From assembly GCA_029204225.1 (NCBI GenBank), contig CM055097.1, forward strand, positions 4,803,125 through 4,867,124: a stretch of 64,000 nucleotides of DNA. Reading direction: 5' to 3'. Numbering within the stretch: the stretch's first letter is position 1; each line of letters begins with the position of its first letter. This document shows positions 11,746-23,060 of the stretch, in pieces. Under the pieces are notes generated by a model. The model worked only from the letters and a program-made list of their open reading frames with translations. It was not told the DNA's origin and searched no databases. Origin of the DNA: Diphasiastrum complanatum. Taxonomy: Eukaryota; Streptophyta; Lycopodiopsida; Lycopodiales; Lycopodiaceae. Position numbers and translations under genes: made by a program.

Positions 11746-14700
11746 ATCGGCAAGGTACAAGAATGAAATCGACATAATTCTCCAAAACCAACATCATAAT
11801 ATCTTTGACGATTTTTTTATGTAAGCATATAAACTATCACTTAGCAATAGTCTTCATGAAGTCAAGAGGTTTTAAAATTTGTAGGTTTTTTGAGCATAAC
11901 TCAATAGATATCTCCCGAGCACTATGTGAAACACTCCGATTTATGATTAAGCAATTTTGGGCAGGCTCTATGCTCATAGTGACCTTGACAGCTAGACCAG
12001 CTAGGGGGGACTATGCCCTGATCAAGCAAAAATAATAATGATAGCCCTCTCTCTGACACTTATGTTGAGTAGAATCACTTAGTCAAGTCCCTTCTCTCAT
12101 GAGTGTAAATTGCCTGCATGTGGACTTTACCGTATACTTAACATTAAGAGATCTCAAATTAATTTGGCTACAAATTAGCAAATCTTAATTCAGTACGTAA
12201 TAGAATTTATAAGTATGTCATTTTTTCCCACAAACCTTGCATACAGAACAATTGTATTTGTCTAAAATCATCCTCTCTCCGCCACTACTCATCGCATGAT
12301 AATCCTTAGACTTTCTTCTCTCTCTAGCCATGGGCTATTCTCGACCTTTCCACCTTCATTCACATCTCGGCCAACTTTATCTGTGTACCTCGCTCTCTCT
12401 CCACTGAAGATTACATCCACTCCTCTTGAACGTCTCTTGTACTCTTGTATCTTCAATATTAACGAGAAACCTCTTGAGGACATCGGTTGTAGACATTGTC
12501 AAAACCTTTCCTTCGCGGTCTTGACTGATGGGAACGTATGAGTGACAGTATATATGTACTTATTCCCAACTCCTTAAGACATTCCCTGGGTCTATCTACT
12601 ATAGAAGCTAACTTTTTAAGTTAATCATGCATTACCGTGATGCAGGCATATTCTCTTCCTAACCTCATGCCCAAGCCTTATCCAAATGGGTCTTCAAAGT
12701 TCAAAACAAATTTAGCAATATTTCTTACTCCAAAGTTTACTTTGCCACCAAAGATAAAGACTTCACCTTCTCCTAGTTCATGACAAATGGGGCATCTACG
12801 AAACATCTAAGCAATGGAAAGCTAGATCCAAGAAATAAGGAAAATCAAACTTGCTAAGTTTAATTTCTATCTCAAGGAAGTTCTTTCATTATTTTTTTAA
12901 TATGATTTCATAGACTACCTAATTGAGACCAATGAATCCTAATATTAAAAAACTTGAATCGTGATTTTTTCTTACCGATCTTTGTTGAGCCCGAGAATTC
13001 TTGCGTAATAAAATAAGTGTAGGTTTTTGAAAGTTAGCATCTTTCACAATTTTTCGAGAAATGGTTCTTGGAATAAGATGCTAGTTCCATTTGTAGACTA
13101 TGCTGCTTATAAATACTTTAAAGCAACAATAGAAAAAATGGTCAATACATGGAGTTTCATCCACATATCACAACATTGAAAGTTGAAAATTGTAGTCAAG
13201 CTTAAACTTTGAAAGCGGTACATTCTTTTGAGAAGGTTTTCTAAAACATCCACCTTTACATATTATATCTTTTTAAAGCATATTTTGATTTGACCTACAA
13301 GAGCCCAATCTTAGCAAAAAGAATAAGTTGTTACACAAACTCTCACAACGAAAGTGTCACCTTCGAAAGTTTTCTAATGTGACACCTGCACAATGAAATA
13401 TGCCTTAGAAAAAGAATAGGCCTTGATTTTGTGTGGGGTAAGGTCTATATAGAGTGATCTTAAACTAAAGCACGATAACTCTGAGGTAAACCCCAACAAA
13501 AGTCATGCATTATAAATGAGCTCATGTCCATTCAACAACATAAAAAATTAGAGCTACTAGAAAAGGGCACCAAGAAATCCAACAAGTCAAGCCTTAGACA
13601 AAAAGTCTAGTGATTAAAAGTGTGACTCTACTTTCAAAGTGGAAGCACAAGAAGTTTGAAATAGGGATGGAATGCTTGCCTAACATGTTCAACATTTTGA
13701 ACATATTTGCTTGGCAAGGAAATAACGTGAGACCACTTGCCATGGAAATAACGTGAGACCACTTTAATTGTCGTACTTTTTTTGTCTACATGAAAAGCCC
13801 ATGAACTTTGGAGCATAAGGAGTTTGTGCCTACCCATGGGCTCTCAACGTAAACCAACACATAAATAATGTGTCCAATAAATAGTCAACAAAGTTTGGAG
13901 AATAAAGGGCTTTATGCACATAAAGCCCATGGGCTCTCAATGTAAACCAACATGTAAATGACATGTCCAATAAAGAGTCAACAAAAAAATGTTGCTTGTA
14001 GCTTTTAAAAAGATAAAAAGTCCCATCTTTGGTGAATTTTATACGTTTTTGAAGCCTTGCTTGAAGACACTAAACACAAAGTTTGCTCATAATTTTTTTG
14101 TAGAGTAAAATCCTATACTGGTCAACGTCTGTGTTTTTAAAGCCTCGCCTAAGAGAGTCAATATAAATTTTTGCCTGAGATTTTTATGCAAGATATAGTC
14201 ACGTCTTAGGTGAGCTCTATGGATTTTTTGAGGCCTCCTCTTTGGGCAAAGCTTGTCAAACTTATGACTTTATCCTATACTAATAAACCTTTTGTGGATT
14301 GTCTCCAAGACAAATGAGGTGATCATGAAAATCAAGAGAGCAACTTTGTCATGAGTCACAAAAAAGAGTAAAAAGAGCTTATTTACTATTAACACACATT
14401 TTCCTAGTTGAACTAAAAAAAAAACACCACAAAACTTTTCAATAATCTCATTTTTTTAAGTTAAACTTATAACAAAAAACATATTCTAGGTGATTGTGAT
14501 ATGCAATCAGGCTATTTGCTGTAGCATGCTGAGTCGTGGGAGTGGCTATAGATTGTCATCAGACATAGCAGCGGGAATATCTACGATTGCAAACTAAAAC
14601 TACTTACAGGCCCTTGCTATGGCATAGTACAAGGTTGCTCTTGGCCAATTACGTAATGCCACATTAGTGTACCTCTCTTCTCCATTGCTACATAATTGAA

Positions 14701-14824
14701 GAAAATGGTCATCATGATAGCTTGATGTTATCTCAAAATCAGAAAAGAGATTTGTCATTTTTATAACATATACAAAAGAGTTTTTTTAAACCGTAAAATC
14801 AGTTTATAAATTTTTACAAAGGAA
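11746..14824. other. Gene-free interval with minor repeats
   Basis: No coding domain recognised. 11750-11930 resembles 15850-16020 (a CTTTGA-GATTTTTTTAT core followed by CCCGAGCAC). Short local duplications occur at 13690-13765 (AATAACGTGAGACCACTT twice) and 13850-13985 (a GTAAACCAACA...TGTCCAATAAA unit twice). Confidence 0.5.
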
Positions 14825-14859
14825 ATGGTGCAGCTGCGTGTTAAAAAAAATTTACGTAA

Positions 14860-15025
14860 AAAAAAAAGAAAAAAAAAATGTAAAAACAAAATTCACGCAA
14901 GGGAAGGGCTGGCTCCTCAGCCCTTCCGCTCGCGGAAGAATGTCCGCCCTCGGCCTCCCCCTTCGGGCGCACAATCTTCCGGGGCAGAAGGGCCTCGGAG
15001 CAGGACCTTCCCCCCATGCAATTCG
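14860..15025. repeat. GC-rich repeat, copy 2, with hairpin
   Basis: Related to 11600-11745. It contains a perfect 10-bp stem, GGAAGGGCTG / CAGCCCTTCC, around a 6-base loop near 14900-14926, and further self-complementary stretches (CTTCCGCTCGCGGAAG). ORFs across it are compositional. Confidence 0.55.
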
Positions 15026-15052
15026 TGTGATGAAGAAGAGTCTTTCTAATGA

Positions 15053-15190
15053 GCTTTGCACCCATCAGTTCAAGCCAAAATATAGATTTGAATTGAGTAT
15101 AAAGGTAACTAAAAAGATTATTCCCAAATGTAAAGGATAGTGTTGGCAGTTCACATTGGGAAGTCACATAGATTTTGACTTTTTATCTTT
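15053..15190. repeat. Direct duplication, copy 1 (~135 bp)
   Basis: Starts GCTTTGCACCCATCAGTTCA and runs through GATTTTGACTTTTTA. It is repeated almost without change at 15482-15615, about 430 bp downstream. A recent local duplication. Confidence 0.93.
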
Positions 15191-15197
15191 TTAATCA

Positions 15198-15278
15198 GGT
15201 GACAAACGCTCTGTAACCACCCATCCATAGAAACAATCAGGTGACAAACGCTCTGTAACCACCCATCCATAGAGATAT
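15198..15278. repeat. Two tandem ~40-bp units
   Basis: CAGGTGACAAACGCTCTGTA and the following bases occur twice head-to-tail, at 15198 and 15238. The second unit runs into the longer repeat 15237-15457. Confidence 0.9.
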
Positions 15279-15457
15279 TGCCATCTCAGCCCCATGCACT
15301 GGAGCTATAGACCACCATCAAGCACGCTTAGGTTTCCACCTGGTTACGACATCCCATACCACCGCATCTTACCTACAACCTCGCATAGCTACATTTTTTT
15401 TGGCAAGATATCATCCTCGCCTAATCAAGTGGGAAGAGCTCTTCATTCTCTTAGTGT
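15237..15457. repeat. Dispersed direct repeat, upstream copy (~220 bp)
   Basis: Nearly identical to 18541-18757, both in direct orientation. The pair brackets FAAH exon 1 at a spacing of about 3.3 kb. The class is unknown; no PBS or coding domain is visible between them other than exon 1. Confidence 0.9.
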
Positions 15458-15481
15458 AACGATATGCTTGGGAAACCATAT

Positions 15482-15615
15482 GCTTTGCACCCATCAGTTC
15501 AAGCCAAAATATAGATTTGAATTGAGTATAAAGGTAACTAAAAAGATTATTCCCAAATGTAAAGGATAGTGTTGGCAGTTCACATTTGGGAAGTCACATA
15601 GATTTTGACTTTTTA
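15482..15615. repeat. Direct duplication, copy 2
   Basis: Second copy of 15053-15190, differing at only a few bases (for example one extra T in CACATTTGGG). Confidence 0.93.
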
Positions 15616-15879
15616 CAAGATGTCAATTGTAATGTGGTGTCTCAAATTCTTTATGAACCTTTTATGAGCTGTACATTACCTTTGAAAAGTTTTATTCATG
15701 ATTTCATAAAGTGTCACATGTCGCTTCCTCAAATGGTCCGCTTTACGTCTTTTTTAGAAAGCAACTCATGCACAAAGTTAAAAGTATAGTTCCCGAGGAA
15801 TGAGATTGTTTGCATGAAATCAGATGCCGTCACGACACTTTGAGCTGGTGCTCGAGAAAATTGACAAAGTGTAGGAACA

Positions 15880-16128
15880 AAGTATAGGGATGGAACCGAC
15901 ATTATTTTTCAAAAATCGATATCATAAAAATCTTTGATGATTTTTTTATATAAACGTACATATCTTTTTACGAGTAATAGTTTTTAAAAAATCGAGAAGC
16001 TCAAAAAAGGTTTCCCGAGCACTGCTTTGCACCAATGCTTGGGAAACCATATGCCTGTATAAAAAAGCGTCAAATATTTCATGATATCGATTTTGAAAAA
16101 TAATGCTGATTTCATTCTTATACTTTCT
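15880..16128. mobile_element. Foldback (MITE-like) element upstream of FAAH
   Basis: Arms of about 75 bp (15880-15955 and 16053-16128) are inverted repeats: AAAGTATAGGGATGGAACCG... on the left pairs with the complement of the right arm (GAAAGTATAAGAATGAAATC...), sharing ATTATTTTTCAAAAATCGAT with few mismatches. The spacer is about 97 bp. 11750-11830 resembles one arm. There is no coding capacity, and target duplications are not obvious. It lies about 640 bp upstream of the FAAH start codon. Confidence 0.65.
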
Positions 16129-16199
16129 AGAGAGCTCCTTTGCTGCTGACGTCATTTGTAGGAGAGGAACAATCCTTTTTTACACCATCCAATTTATGG

Positions 16200-16766
16200 C
16201 TTTTAATGCTTATGTCGAAGGCGAGCATATCTTAGGTCGTCAAATGAAAGGCAAAATGAATGGCGAATAAAATAAAACAACACAAACTCGCAACTGTCAA
16301 GGACATCAATTACGAGCGCAACTGTCAAATTGCAACGCCGTGTAACCATGCGAAGAAGAAGCTTCATGGATCGAAACTCTCGCACAAAACCGGAGCGCCA
16401 ATCTTCTCCTTCTCCATGCTTTTGCTGCTCCTCCCTTCCCTGCCTCCTCCTTCCCCTTTCAATCTGAGCTCCTCTTTCTCTTTCTGTCTCAGCATTTCTG
16501 ACTAAGCAGCTCCATCACCACTGGGCGCCTTCCTTGGCAGATCTCAATGCTTCAAGAATCACTGCACAATGAATGCTAGACTGCTTCTATGTGCAGCATG
16601 ATTCGTGCTTCTGCCCTGCTCTCACAATAATCCCTGTTAACTTCTGCAGACGGTCTTCACCTCCATCTAATAACAGCAGTTGAATTTCATTCAGTAAGAA
16701 CAGTTAATATCTTTCCGTGGCTTGTCGTACTTGATCTGAATTTGAGAGGTTGGGAAGGCTGTCATA
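16200..16766 (+). promoter_or_regulatory. Putative FAAH promoter and 5' leader
   Basis: Upstream of the ATG at 16767. 16395-16500 is a C/T-rich run typical of plant leaders (CTTCTCCTTCTCCATGC...). An A/T motif GAATAAAATAAAAC lies near 16264. There are short upstream ATGs. A TTCTGCAG acceptor-like site near 16650 leaves open a 5'-UTR intron. The transcription start cannot be fixed from sequence alone. Confidence 0.35.
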
Positions 16767-16857
16767 ATGGGTACAAAGAAGCTGGAGCTGAGACCTGTGA
16801 GTGAGATGAGCACAAGCAAGGACAGCGACACCAATTACACAGCTGCAAATGTGAAAG
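16767..16857 (+). CDS. FAAH: FAAH exon 1 (start codon, residues 1-30)
   Basis: Fatty acid amide hydrolase, the amidase-signature serine hydrolase that cleaves N-acylethanolamines to fatty acid and ethanolamine; plant forms are membrane-associated. The exon starts MGTKKLELRPVSEM and ends in NVK plus one base before GTGCCTTTAG. Joined to exon 2 it gives VKAPRMAGLL, matching the KAPHLTGL stretch of Arabidopsis FAAH. The start was chosen because the N-terminus has the family's length (the catalytic Lys falls at 210 against 205 in Arabidopsis). It is followed by an 8.4 kb intron. Confidence 0.82.
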
Positions 16858-17339
16858 GTGCCTTTAGAACTCGCAACTGTAGCTGTACTGTTCTCTGCAA
16901 CATTGTCTATTGTGTCCAATTTTCAATAAACATACTAGAGAAAGTAAAGTAGACATAAACGAGAAAGGCAAAACATAAACTAAATAGTCGAGCTAGTTCT
17001 TAGGACTTGACATACAGGAGGCTCTTACGCTTTGGAGAATTCTTCGATATATTTTCTTCACTTGCTATTCTCTGAACAATTATGATCTTAATTCAGGTAT
17101 TTAGATAGAATATCACTTGCGAGCATAATTAGATCGAAGGGCTTTATCGCTAGATTCTCCAAGATGAGTTAATACTTGTCATGCTGAATATTCGTGTGCG
17201 ATAATACTTTGCAGTCAAGGGGGCTTCTGGCTTTGGCATCCTTGATGCCAGCCAGCCCTTTGTGTGACCTCAATGTTTTGGTTGATGTGTAGCCGAAAAC
17301 TCACTATGTTTTGATGGCTGTAACAAATATATTTTGATA

Positions 17340-18230
17340 TCAGCAACAAATCATTAAATGTCCAAGTTATGCCTGCCACTGTCAAATGCACGGTTTTTGA
17401 TTATACCCATGTCACTAATATACTATTCCAATTCCAAGCCAAACATGGTCAGTCATACTTAAGATTAGGAGCAAGAGCTGCTGCTTGATCCTTGTTCTTA
17501 AGCCCCGCATTGGAACGAAGTCTCCTCATGCTCCGTTTCGCGTTTCCCGATTCATCCCCATATTTGGACAGCTGGCGTTGTGCCCATGGCGCTAGAACCT
17601 GCTCCCACCTCAAGCCTCCACTCCAATTGACCCATCAGATGTGCCCAAAAGACTGGTACAAAAGGACACTCACACGTTATTCAACATCTCTCTACGTTTA
17701 CTCCATTCTATGTGCTCCATTTCTTTTGCCTCCATGTGGCTGGGTGTGCAGCTACACGTTCAACACTCTTCCTTAGCAAGCCCCAAAACGGGACTAAACC
17801 CTCTTCCGTGTGCATCTAGTTACAATGCTTGCAATTCTAAATTGGTCTTTGGATCGAAAGGGTGAGTGCTCAAATCCCACCTAGAGCCTCATAGCCATTC
17901 ACCCAATCCGTGAGTGAATGGCTATGAGGCTCTAGGTTGTGAGTGGTACAATTGTTCATATATTATTCAACATCTTCATATGTAGTCCATGAATATTTTT
18001 TCCATTTGCTTATGGGACCAAAGACGGTTTTTGCCTCGACATAGTAGATGTGCAACTATAGATAGCTCCAATAGTTGCTGTCCTTGGTTTCTTGTTGGTT
18101 CCTGGATCCTATTGGAATGTCATGACATTTTGTTTTGGCTGCTCCTTTGTTGGAAGTTGCTTTCGGTGGTCTTCAAATGTTGACATTGACATGGCTTCCA
18201 CATGAAGATTGTCATATTGCTTCTCCTCTT
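17340..18230. repeat. Diverged repeat, related to 22740-23060
   Basis: Shared stretches include GTCACTAATAT.CTATTC, GAGCTGCTGCTT.ATCCTTG and TTGCTTT.GTGGTCTTCAA followed by GCATTGAC-like sequence. The order is the same but the second copy is shorter. The family is unknown. Confidence 0.5.
17880..17936. other. Perfect 23-bp inverted repeat with 11-base loop
   Basis: Left arm 17880-17902 (starts CCTAGAGCCTCATAGCC), loop 17903-17913, right arm 17914-17936 (starts GTGAATGGCTATGAGGC). The arms are exactly complementary over 23 bp. It lies inside FAAH intron 1. It could be a snapback duplication, a fragment of a palindromic MITE or a small-RNA hairpin; nothing here decides between them. Confidence 0.9.
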
Positions 18231-18540
18231 TTTAGAGCCATGTACCCATAGAGCACAAATGATTTCTATTTTCTTGTATGCCTCTGCCACCCTTTGCCAT
18301 GTCCATGCGCATTGTGATTAGTTTGTGATTCTGTGCAGTGTGTGTTCCTTAGCATATCCCACCTTTAGGGCCCCTTCCATGCCACAACTAGCAATTTCTT
18401 TTTCTTTGGCATTCTCATTGCCACCATTTGTCCAATATGGAGTCTAGTGCACTTCTTGCCTATTGTTTTGACTACAAATTCTTCTTGTTGTTTGTGTTGA
18501 TGTTAGAATCCCCATAGTTGAAATTGACAAGGTAAGGAAA

Positions 18541-18757
18541 CAATCAGGTGATAAACGCTCTGTAACCACCCATCCATAGAGATATTGCCATCTCAGCCCC
18601 ATGTACTGGAGCTATAGACCACCATCAAGCACGCTTAGGTTTCCACCTGGTTACGACATCCCATTCCACCGCATCTTACCTACAACCCTCGCATAGCTAC
18701 ATTTCTTTGGGAAGATATCATCCTTGCCTAATCAAGTGGGAAGCGCTCTTCATTCTC
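18541..18757. repeat. Dispersed direct repeat, downstream copy
   Basis: Matches 15237-15457 with few differences (for example TGATAAACGC for TGACAAACGC). Followed by 18830-18915, part of which (CAATAACAAAG.GTCACCCC ... TAGAACATTGACA.GTGGCAC) recurs at 19080-19135. Confidence 0.9.
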
Positions 18758-20240
18758 CTAGTGAGAATGAATGCCAAGCTCATGGAGATCCACATCCGCC
18801 AACATGGTCAGGTGCAAACCATCGACATGTGTCAATTGCGTGCATTGCAACAATTCAATAACAAAGAGTCACCCCGCACCCCATACCAATAGAACATTGA
18901 CAGGTGGCACTCAAACTGTTGGAGGTAATGGTCATCTTGTTATGTTGTCTATAATACTTCGGCCCATGGTACATGAAATATTGTTATAAATCCCTAAGTT
19001 AAAGTTAGTCAAGTTAATAAGAAGCTACATAAGAGCCCTAGTCAAGTGACACCTACATGGACAAGTGCCATTGCTACGGGTCAATAACAAAGGGTCACCC
19101 CTTGCTAGTAGAACATTGACATGTGGCACCTAAATGAACTATAGCTCTAGAACTGCGTTCCCGTCCCGTATAACCTCAGGTAAGCAATTACGTTCCCTTA
19201 TAGATATGTAACAGTTTCACTTCCGATATCCCTTTTCGGAATTTGGTTCTAGTTCATTGCCCATAGTTTCATCATCATCTTTTTATGTCATGAATTGGTT
19301 CTCAATGTGAAATTGGGGTTAGTTGGCATCTTACCCACCATTCTTGCTATCTAATTAGATTTTGAGCAAGTCAAAGTGATGAAATGTAAGGTTTGTTCTT
19401 TACTACTAGGACATCCCTACCCACTTCGTTAGTGGTCAAGGGTACGTGCAAGGAAGTGAGTAGAGATGAAATTCATGATCTAGGACTTTGTAGGTGGACT
19501 CCATAGGGTTGAATATTTCACATCTCATTTGTTCTCTTGGATATTATCCTAGACATGACGTTGATATATAGAAACAAGGGGTAATATCTAGGGGGTAATT
19601 GGGTTTTAGCATTGTATCCAATGATGCATATGCTAAAGCACTAGGCCCATACTTCAACCTACACCTACTCTTGGGTGCTTACAAAGTGAGTAGCGATGTC
19701 GTAGCATTTGGTCCGTGCTATGCATGATGAAGTTCATGGTCTAAGTATTTGTGGGTGGACCTCAAAAGGTTGAAGACTACATATCTCCTTGTGCTGATTT
19801 CTATCCTAGCCATAGATCTTCCCTTCAAGTCCATACCTCTTATCACCTGAAGCATGATGCCCTCTAGCAAGGATTTGCACCCTGTACCACAAGGACAATG
19901 CTTCACATGTAGATCATCTTTACGTCTATCATCCTTTTATAGCCTTGAACCATATGCTGTAAGGGCACTTAAAAATCAAAGGTAGGTAGATTAAGGTCTA
20001 TCCTTGCTTGCTAAGAGGGCAATTCCAAAGCTAACACTAATTAAAGTTTTCATAATCGAGGAGACAATATTCTCCTTGCTTAATTGAACTCAAAAGCTTT
20101 TGGTTACATCCAATGGAATTTGTCTCTTTAAGCATTCAACATTTTCTCACTTGTTGTCATCCTCAAACATACCCTTCCTCCTCATCAAAAGTTCAATAAT
20201 TGTTCTATTTGTTAGCCCTTGATCTCTCTTCTCTAGAATT

Positions 20241-20407
20241 GCCTATGGCTTATGTGGAACAAGGGTAGGTAGTCCTTCAAATTGCACTAACTTGATATCT
20301 GATACTAAGTTGTGTCACTCTCTTCTCTTGCCTTTGGCGTATGTGGAACAAGGGTAGATAGTCCTTTAAATTGCACTAACTTGATATTTCATACTAAGTT
20401 GTCTCCC
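20241..20407. repeat. Two tandem ~89-bp units
   Basis: GTATGTGGAACAAGGGTAG-type units beginning at 20241 and 20330 share AGTCCTT.AAATTGCACTAA and CTTGATAT.T.ATACTAAGTT. A diverged tandem duplication. 19390-19520 and 19680-19800 form another, looser pair. Confidence 0.8.
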
Positions 20408-21020
20408 TTTTTAGTCAACTTTTCCTTCAATCTATTGATACAAAAGAGTGAGTGAATCTTTGTAGTTCAAATCGATATGCAGTTTCATTAATCTTTTTTA
20501 TTCTCTTCTAAGGTCCAACAATACATTGGAAACAATTTATAAGCCTTTCAAGTTTTTGTCACTTGTGATTTTGTTGGAACTTTCAAGTAATCCGTTCTAT
20601 CTTCCTCAAGATCTGTGGGAGATAATTTTTGAATGTCATTGACTTTGAAATTACTAAACTAGCTAAGTTTTGATATTGTATTTGGTAAGCGGTGGCATGC
20701 AAGTAAGCAACCCGCTATAGATTTTAAGTCATGTGTATAAGTTTGAGCATGAGAGTATGTCTCGTGTCTTAAAGGGGGAGAGACCATCAGTTGAGGGTCC
20801 TCTTATTACCTGTATGCAAATAAAGAGAATGGAGATTCAGTATTTGTGGTTGTGTTATGTGAATGTTGATTCCAGTTTTAATTCTCGATTTTGTAATAAT
20901 CAGATAAGCACACTCGCTAATGAACCACAAGAAACTTCATTTACATTTGCATCCCCTAGTGCACATGAATTTTCATTACAGCCAAGATGTGACCCAACAA
21001 GTGAGGTGGAGAAGTCCATC

Positions 21021-21944
21021 TGGATGCGTTGCAAGGTGCCACCATTTTCAGTAAGATAGATCTCAAAAGTGGATACCATCAATTACGGATTCGAGATGAA
21101 GACGTCCAGAAGACGGCCTTCCGAACCTGTTTCGGGCATTATGAGTTTTTGGTTATGCCATTTGGGTTAACCAATGCACCAGCCACGTTCATGATGCTCA
21201 TGAACGATGTCTTGCGAGACTATCTGGGTAAAGTTTGTTGTCAATTTTATTGACGATATATTAGTTTATAGTAAAGCGGTTGAGGAGCATGGGATTCATC
21301 TCAAGGCCGTATTTGGCAAGTTACAAGCTTCTGTCTTGTATGCCAATGCTCAGAAGACAGAGTTGTGTAAGACTCGTGTCGAGTATTTGGGTCACGTAGT
21401 GATAGCTGAGGGTATTTTGGTTTACCCAGCCAAGGTGGTTGTGGTTAAGAAGTGGCCGAGGCCTGCCGATATATGCCAATTGCAATCTTTCTTAGGCTTT
21501 TTAAAGTTCTATCGGCAGTTTGTTAGTTAGGAGTTATTCTTGGATAGCTGCTCCTCTAACGGACCAGTTACGGAAAAACAACACTGTAGTTCGGTGGGAT
21601 GCTGAAGCTCAGCATAGTTTTGAGAACTTGAAGGAGTCGGTGGCCACGGCTCCAGTCCTCAAAATTGTTGATAATGTTAGCAAACTGAAGAAATGTTTGC
21701 ACGATGGCAATAGCCTGGTGGAAGGTCTAGTGTCTTTAGAGGAGAAAGACACCACAGGTCATGGGCCAGAAAGAGTCCTAAATCAAAGAGAACTACGATT
21801 GAGGAATCGTCTCTTTCAGGAATATCTAGTGGCTTGGAAAGGGCACCTTTATCTGATGCTACCTTGGAGACTCGCCAGGCGTTGCAGAAGTCTTACCCAG
21901 AGTTTGTCATCGAGGACCGACGACTTGCCAGAAGAGGGAAGGAT
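21021..21944 (+). pseudogene. Deleted Ty3/gypsy polyprotein fragment
   Basis: Reverse transcriptase from [20 protein letters not shown] through [12 protein letters not shown], a frameshift at about 21232, then [33 protein letters not shown] and LQSFLGFLKFYRQF. The connection domain and a few RNase H residues follow (to about 21660). Sequence then jumps to a chromodomain-like tail (ERVLNQRELRLRN...EYLVAWKG, 21765-21850), so RNase H and integrase are deleted. The tail is frameshifted after WKG. Confidence 0.87.
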
Positions 21945-22440
21945 TGTTAGAGCCTAGTTACGTCTCTATCATGATCTCGGCACGACTGTTTACCAGAGGG
22001 CCTGAGGCCTAGTATTGGCAAGGGTCGGTGACCGACAAGGACATCTGTCCCAAGTTGGGACCGGTGCGTCACAAGCAGTGACCTGGTGTAACCGCCTGAC
22101 AAGCTGTCAGAGATGATAATGACCGTCGGGATCCTAGCCGTCAATTACGAGATGCTAGCCGGCAAGTAGCTGGGGTGACCTAGCGGGTCACAGGTCTTTG
22201 ACGGGGCATGGCCCTATGAGTCACTTAGTATGCACAGGTCACAGGGGTCATGCATGCTAGGTGGACTGATCACCCACGATGCCATGTGCCAGTTGACAGG
22301 AATAGCAGGTAAAAGGACTCAAAGAGGGGTCATTCGATACACCGGTCTTCTAGGATTCACGAGCTTGGAGAGCCTTACTTGTGACAACCATTGACCCACT
22401 TTGTGGGCACAGCCTGTGGATATGGCCTGGTTGGTTGCAT
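21945..22440 (+). repeat. Probable 3' LTR of the deleted gypsy element
   Basis: It begins TGTTAGAGCC directly after a purine run (GAAGAGGGAAGGA), the expected polypurine-tract/LTR junction. GC content is higher than the surroundings. The right end is not defined, because no partner LTR is in the window. Confidence 0.6.
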
Positions 22441-22739
22441 TACAAGCATGTTCGACTTCGAATATTCGACAATCCATTGTTTTGAATTATATGTAATCCT
22501 TGTATGCTTGCTTTCACATTGTCTTTTCCTGCCATAAGGTGAGGTGGTTTTCCTATCTCAGTAAGCATGTTACTTGCATCCTGCAGTTTAGGATTTCCAG
22601 GCACAGTTAGCTGCCAAAATTCTTCGCTCATTCGTCTTATGAACCATTGAAGCCTTTTAGCTCTTTGGTGTACAGTTTAACTTGCCTCTGATAATATATG
22701 CCTTCACTTAAAGTTTCTATGTAGTGGCTAAGATGAGGC

Positions 22740-23060
22740 TGATTGCACTTTGCAAAATGTTGCACACATGTCACTAATATTCTATTCTATATTGAATTTG
22801 CTCATTCACTATTGGAATCCAGAATACGAGCTGCTGCTTTATCCTTGCTCTCGAGCCACACAAGGAAACTATGTCTCTTTTTCCTCTCCACACCACCGTC
22901 CATTGGCTCTTGTTGGCCACATCTTGTGTTCCTTGATTGTAACAAGCATGACAATGATTGTTCTACTTGCTTGACTGGACATGAGTGGGGCATGTGTCGC
23001 AGGTTGCTTTTAGTGGTCTTCAAGTATGGGCATTGACTTGACTTTCACACAACAAACATC
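22740..23060. repeat. Diverged repeat, partner of 17340-18230
   Basis: Shares several blocks in order with the earlier copy but lacks its middle. No coding content recognised. The rest of 23060-24390 shows nothing notable. Confidence 0.5.

Noticed and set aside
14825-15167. Overlapping ORFs on both strands
   Set aside because: Lys-rich or Phe-rich translations of A tracts joined to a GC-rich repeat; not a protein.
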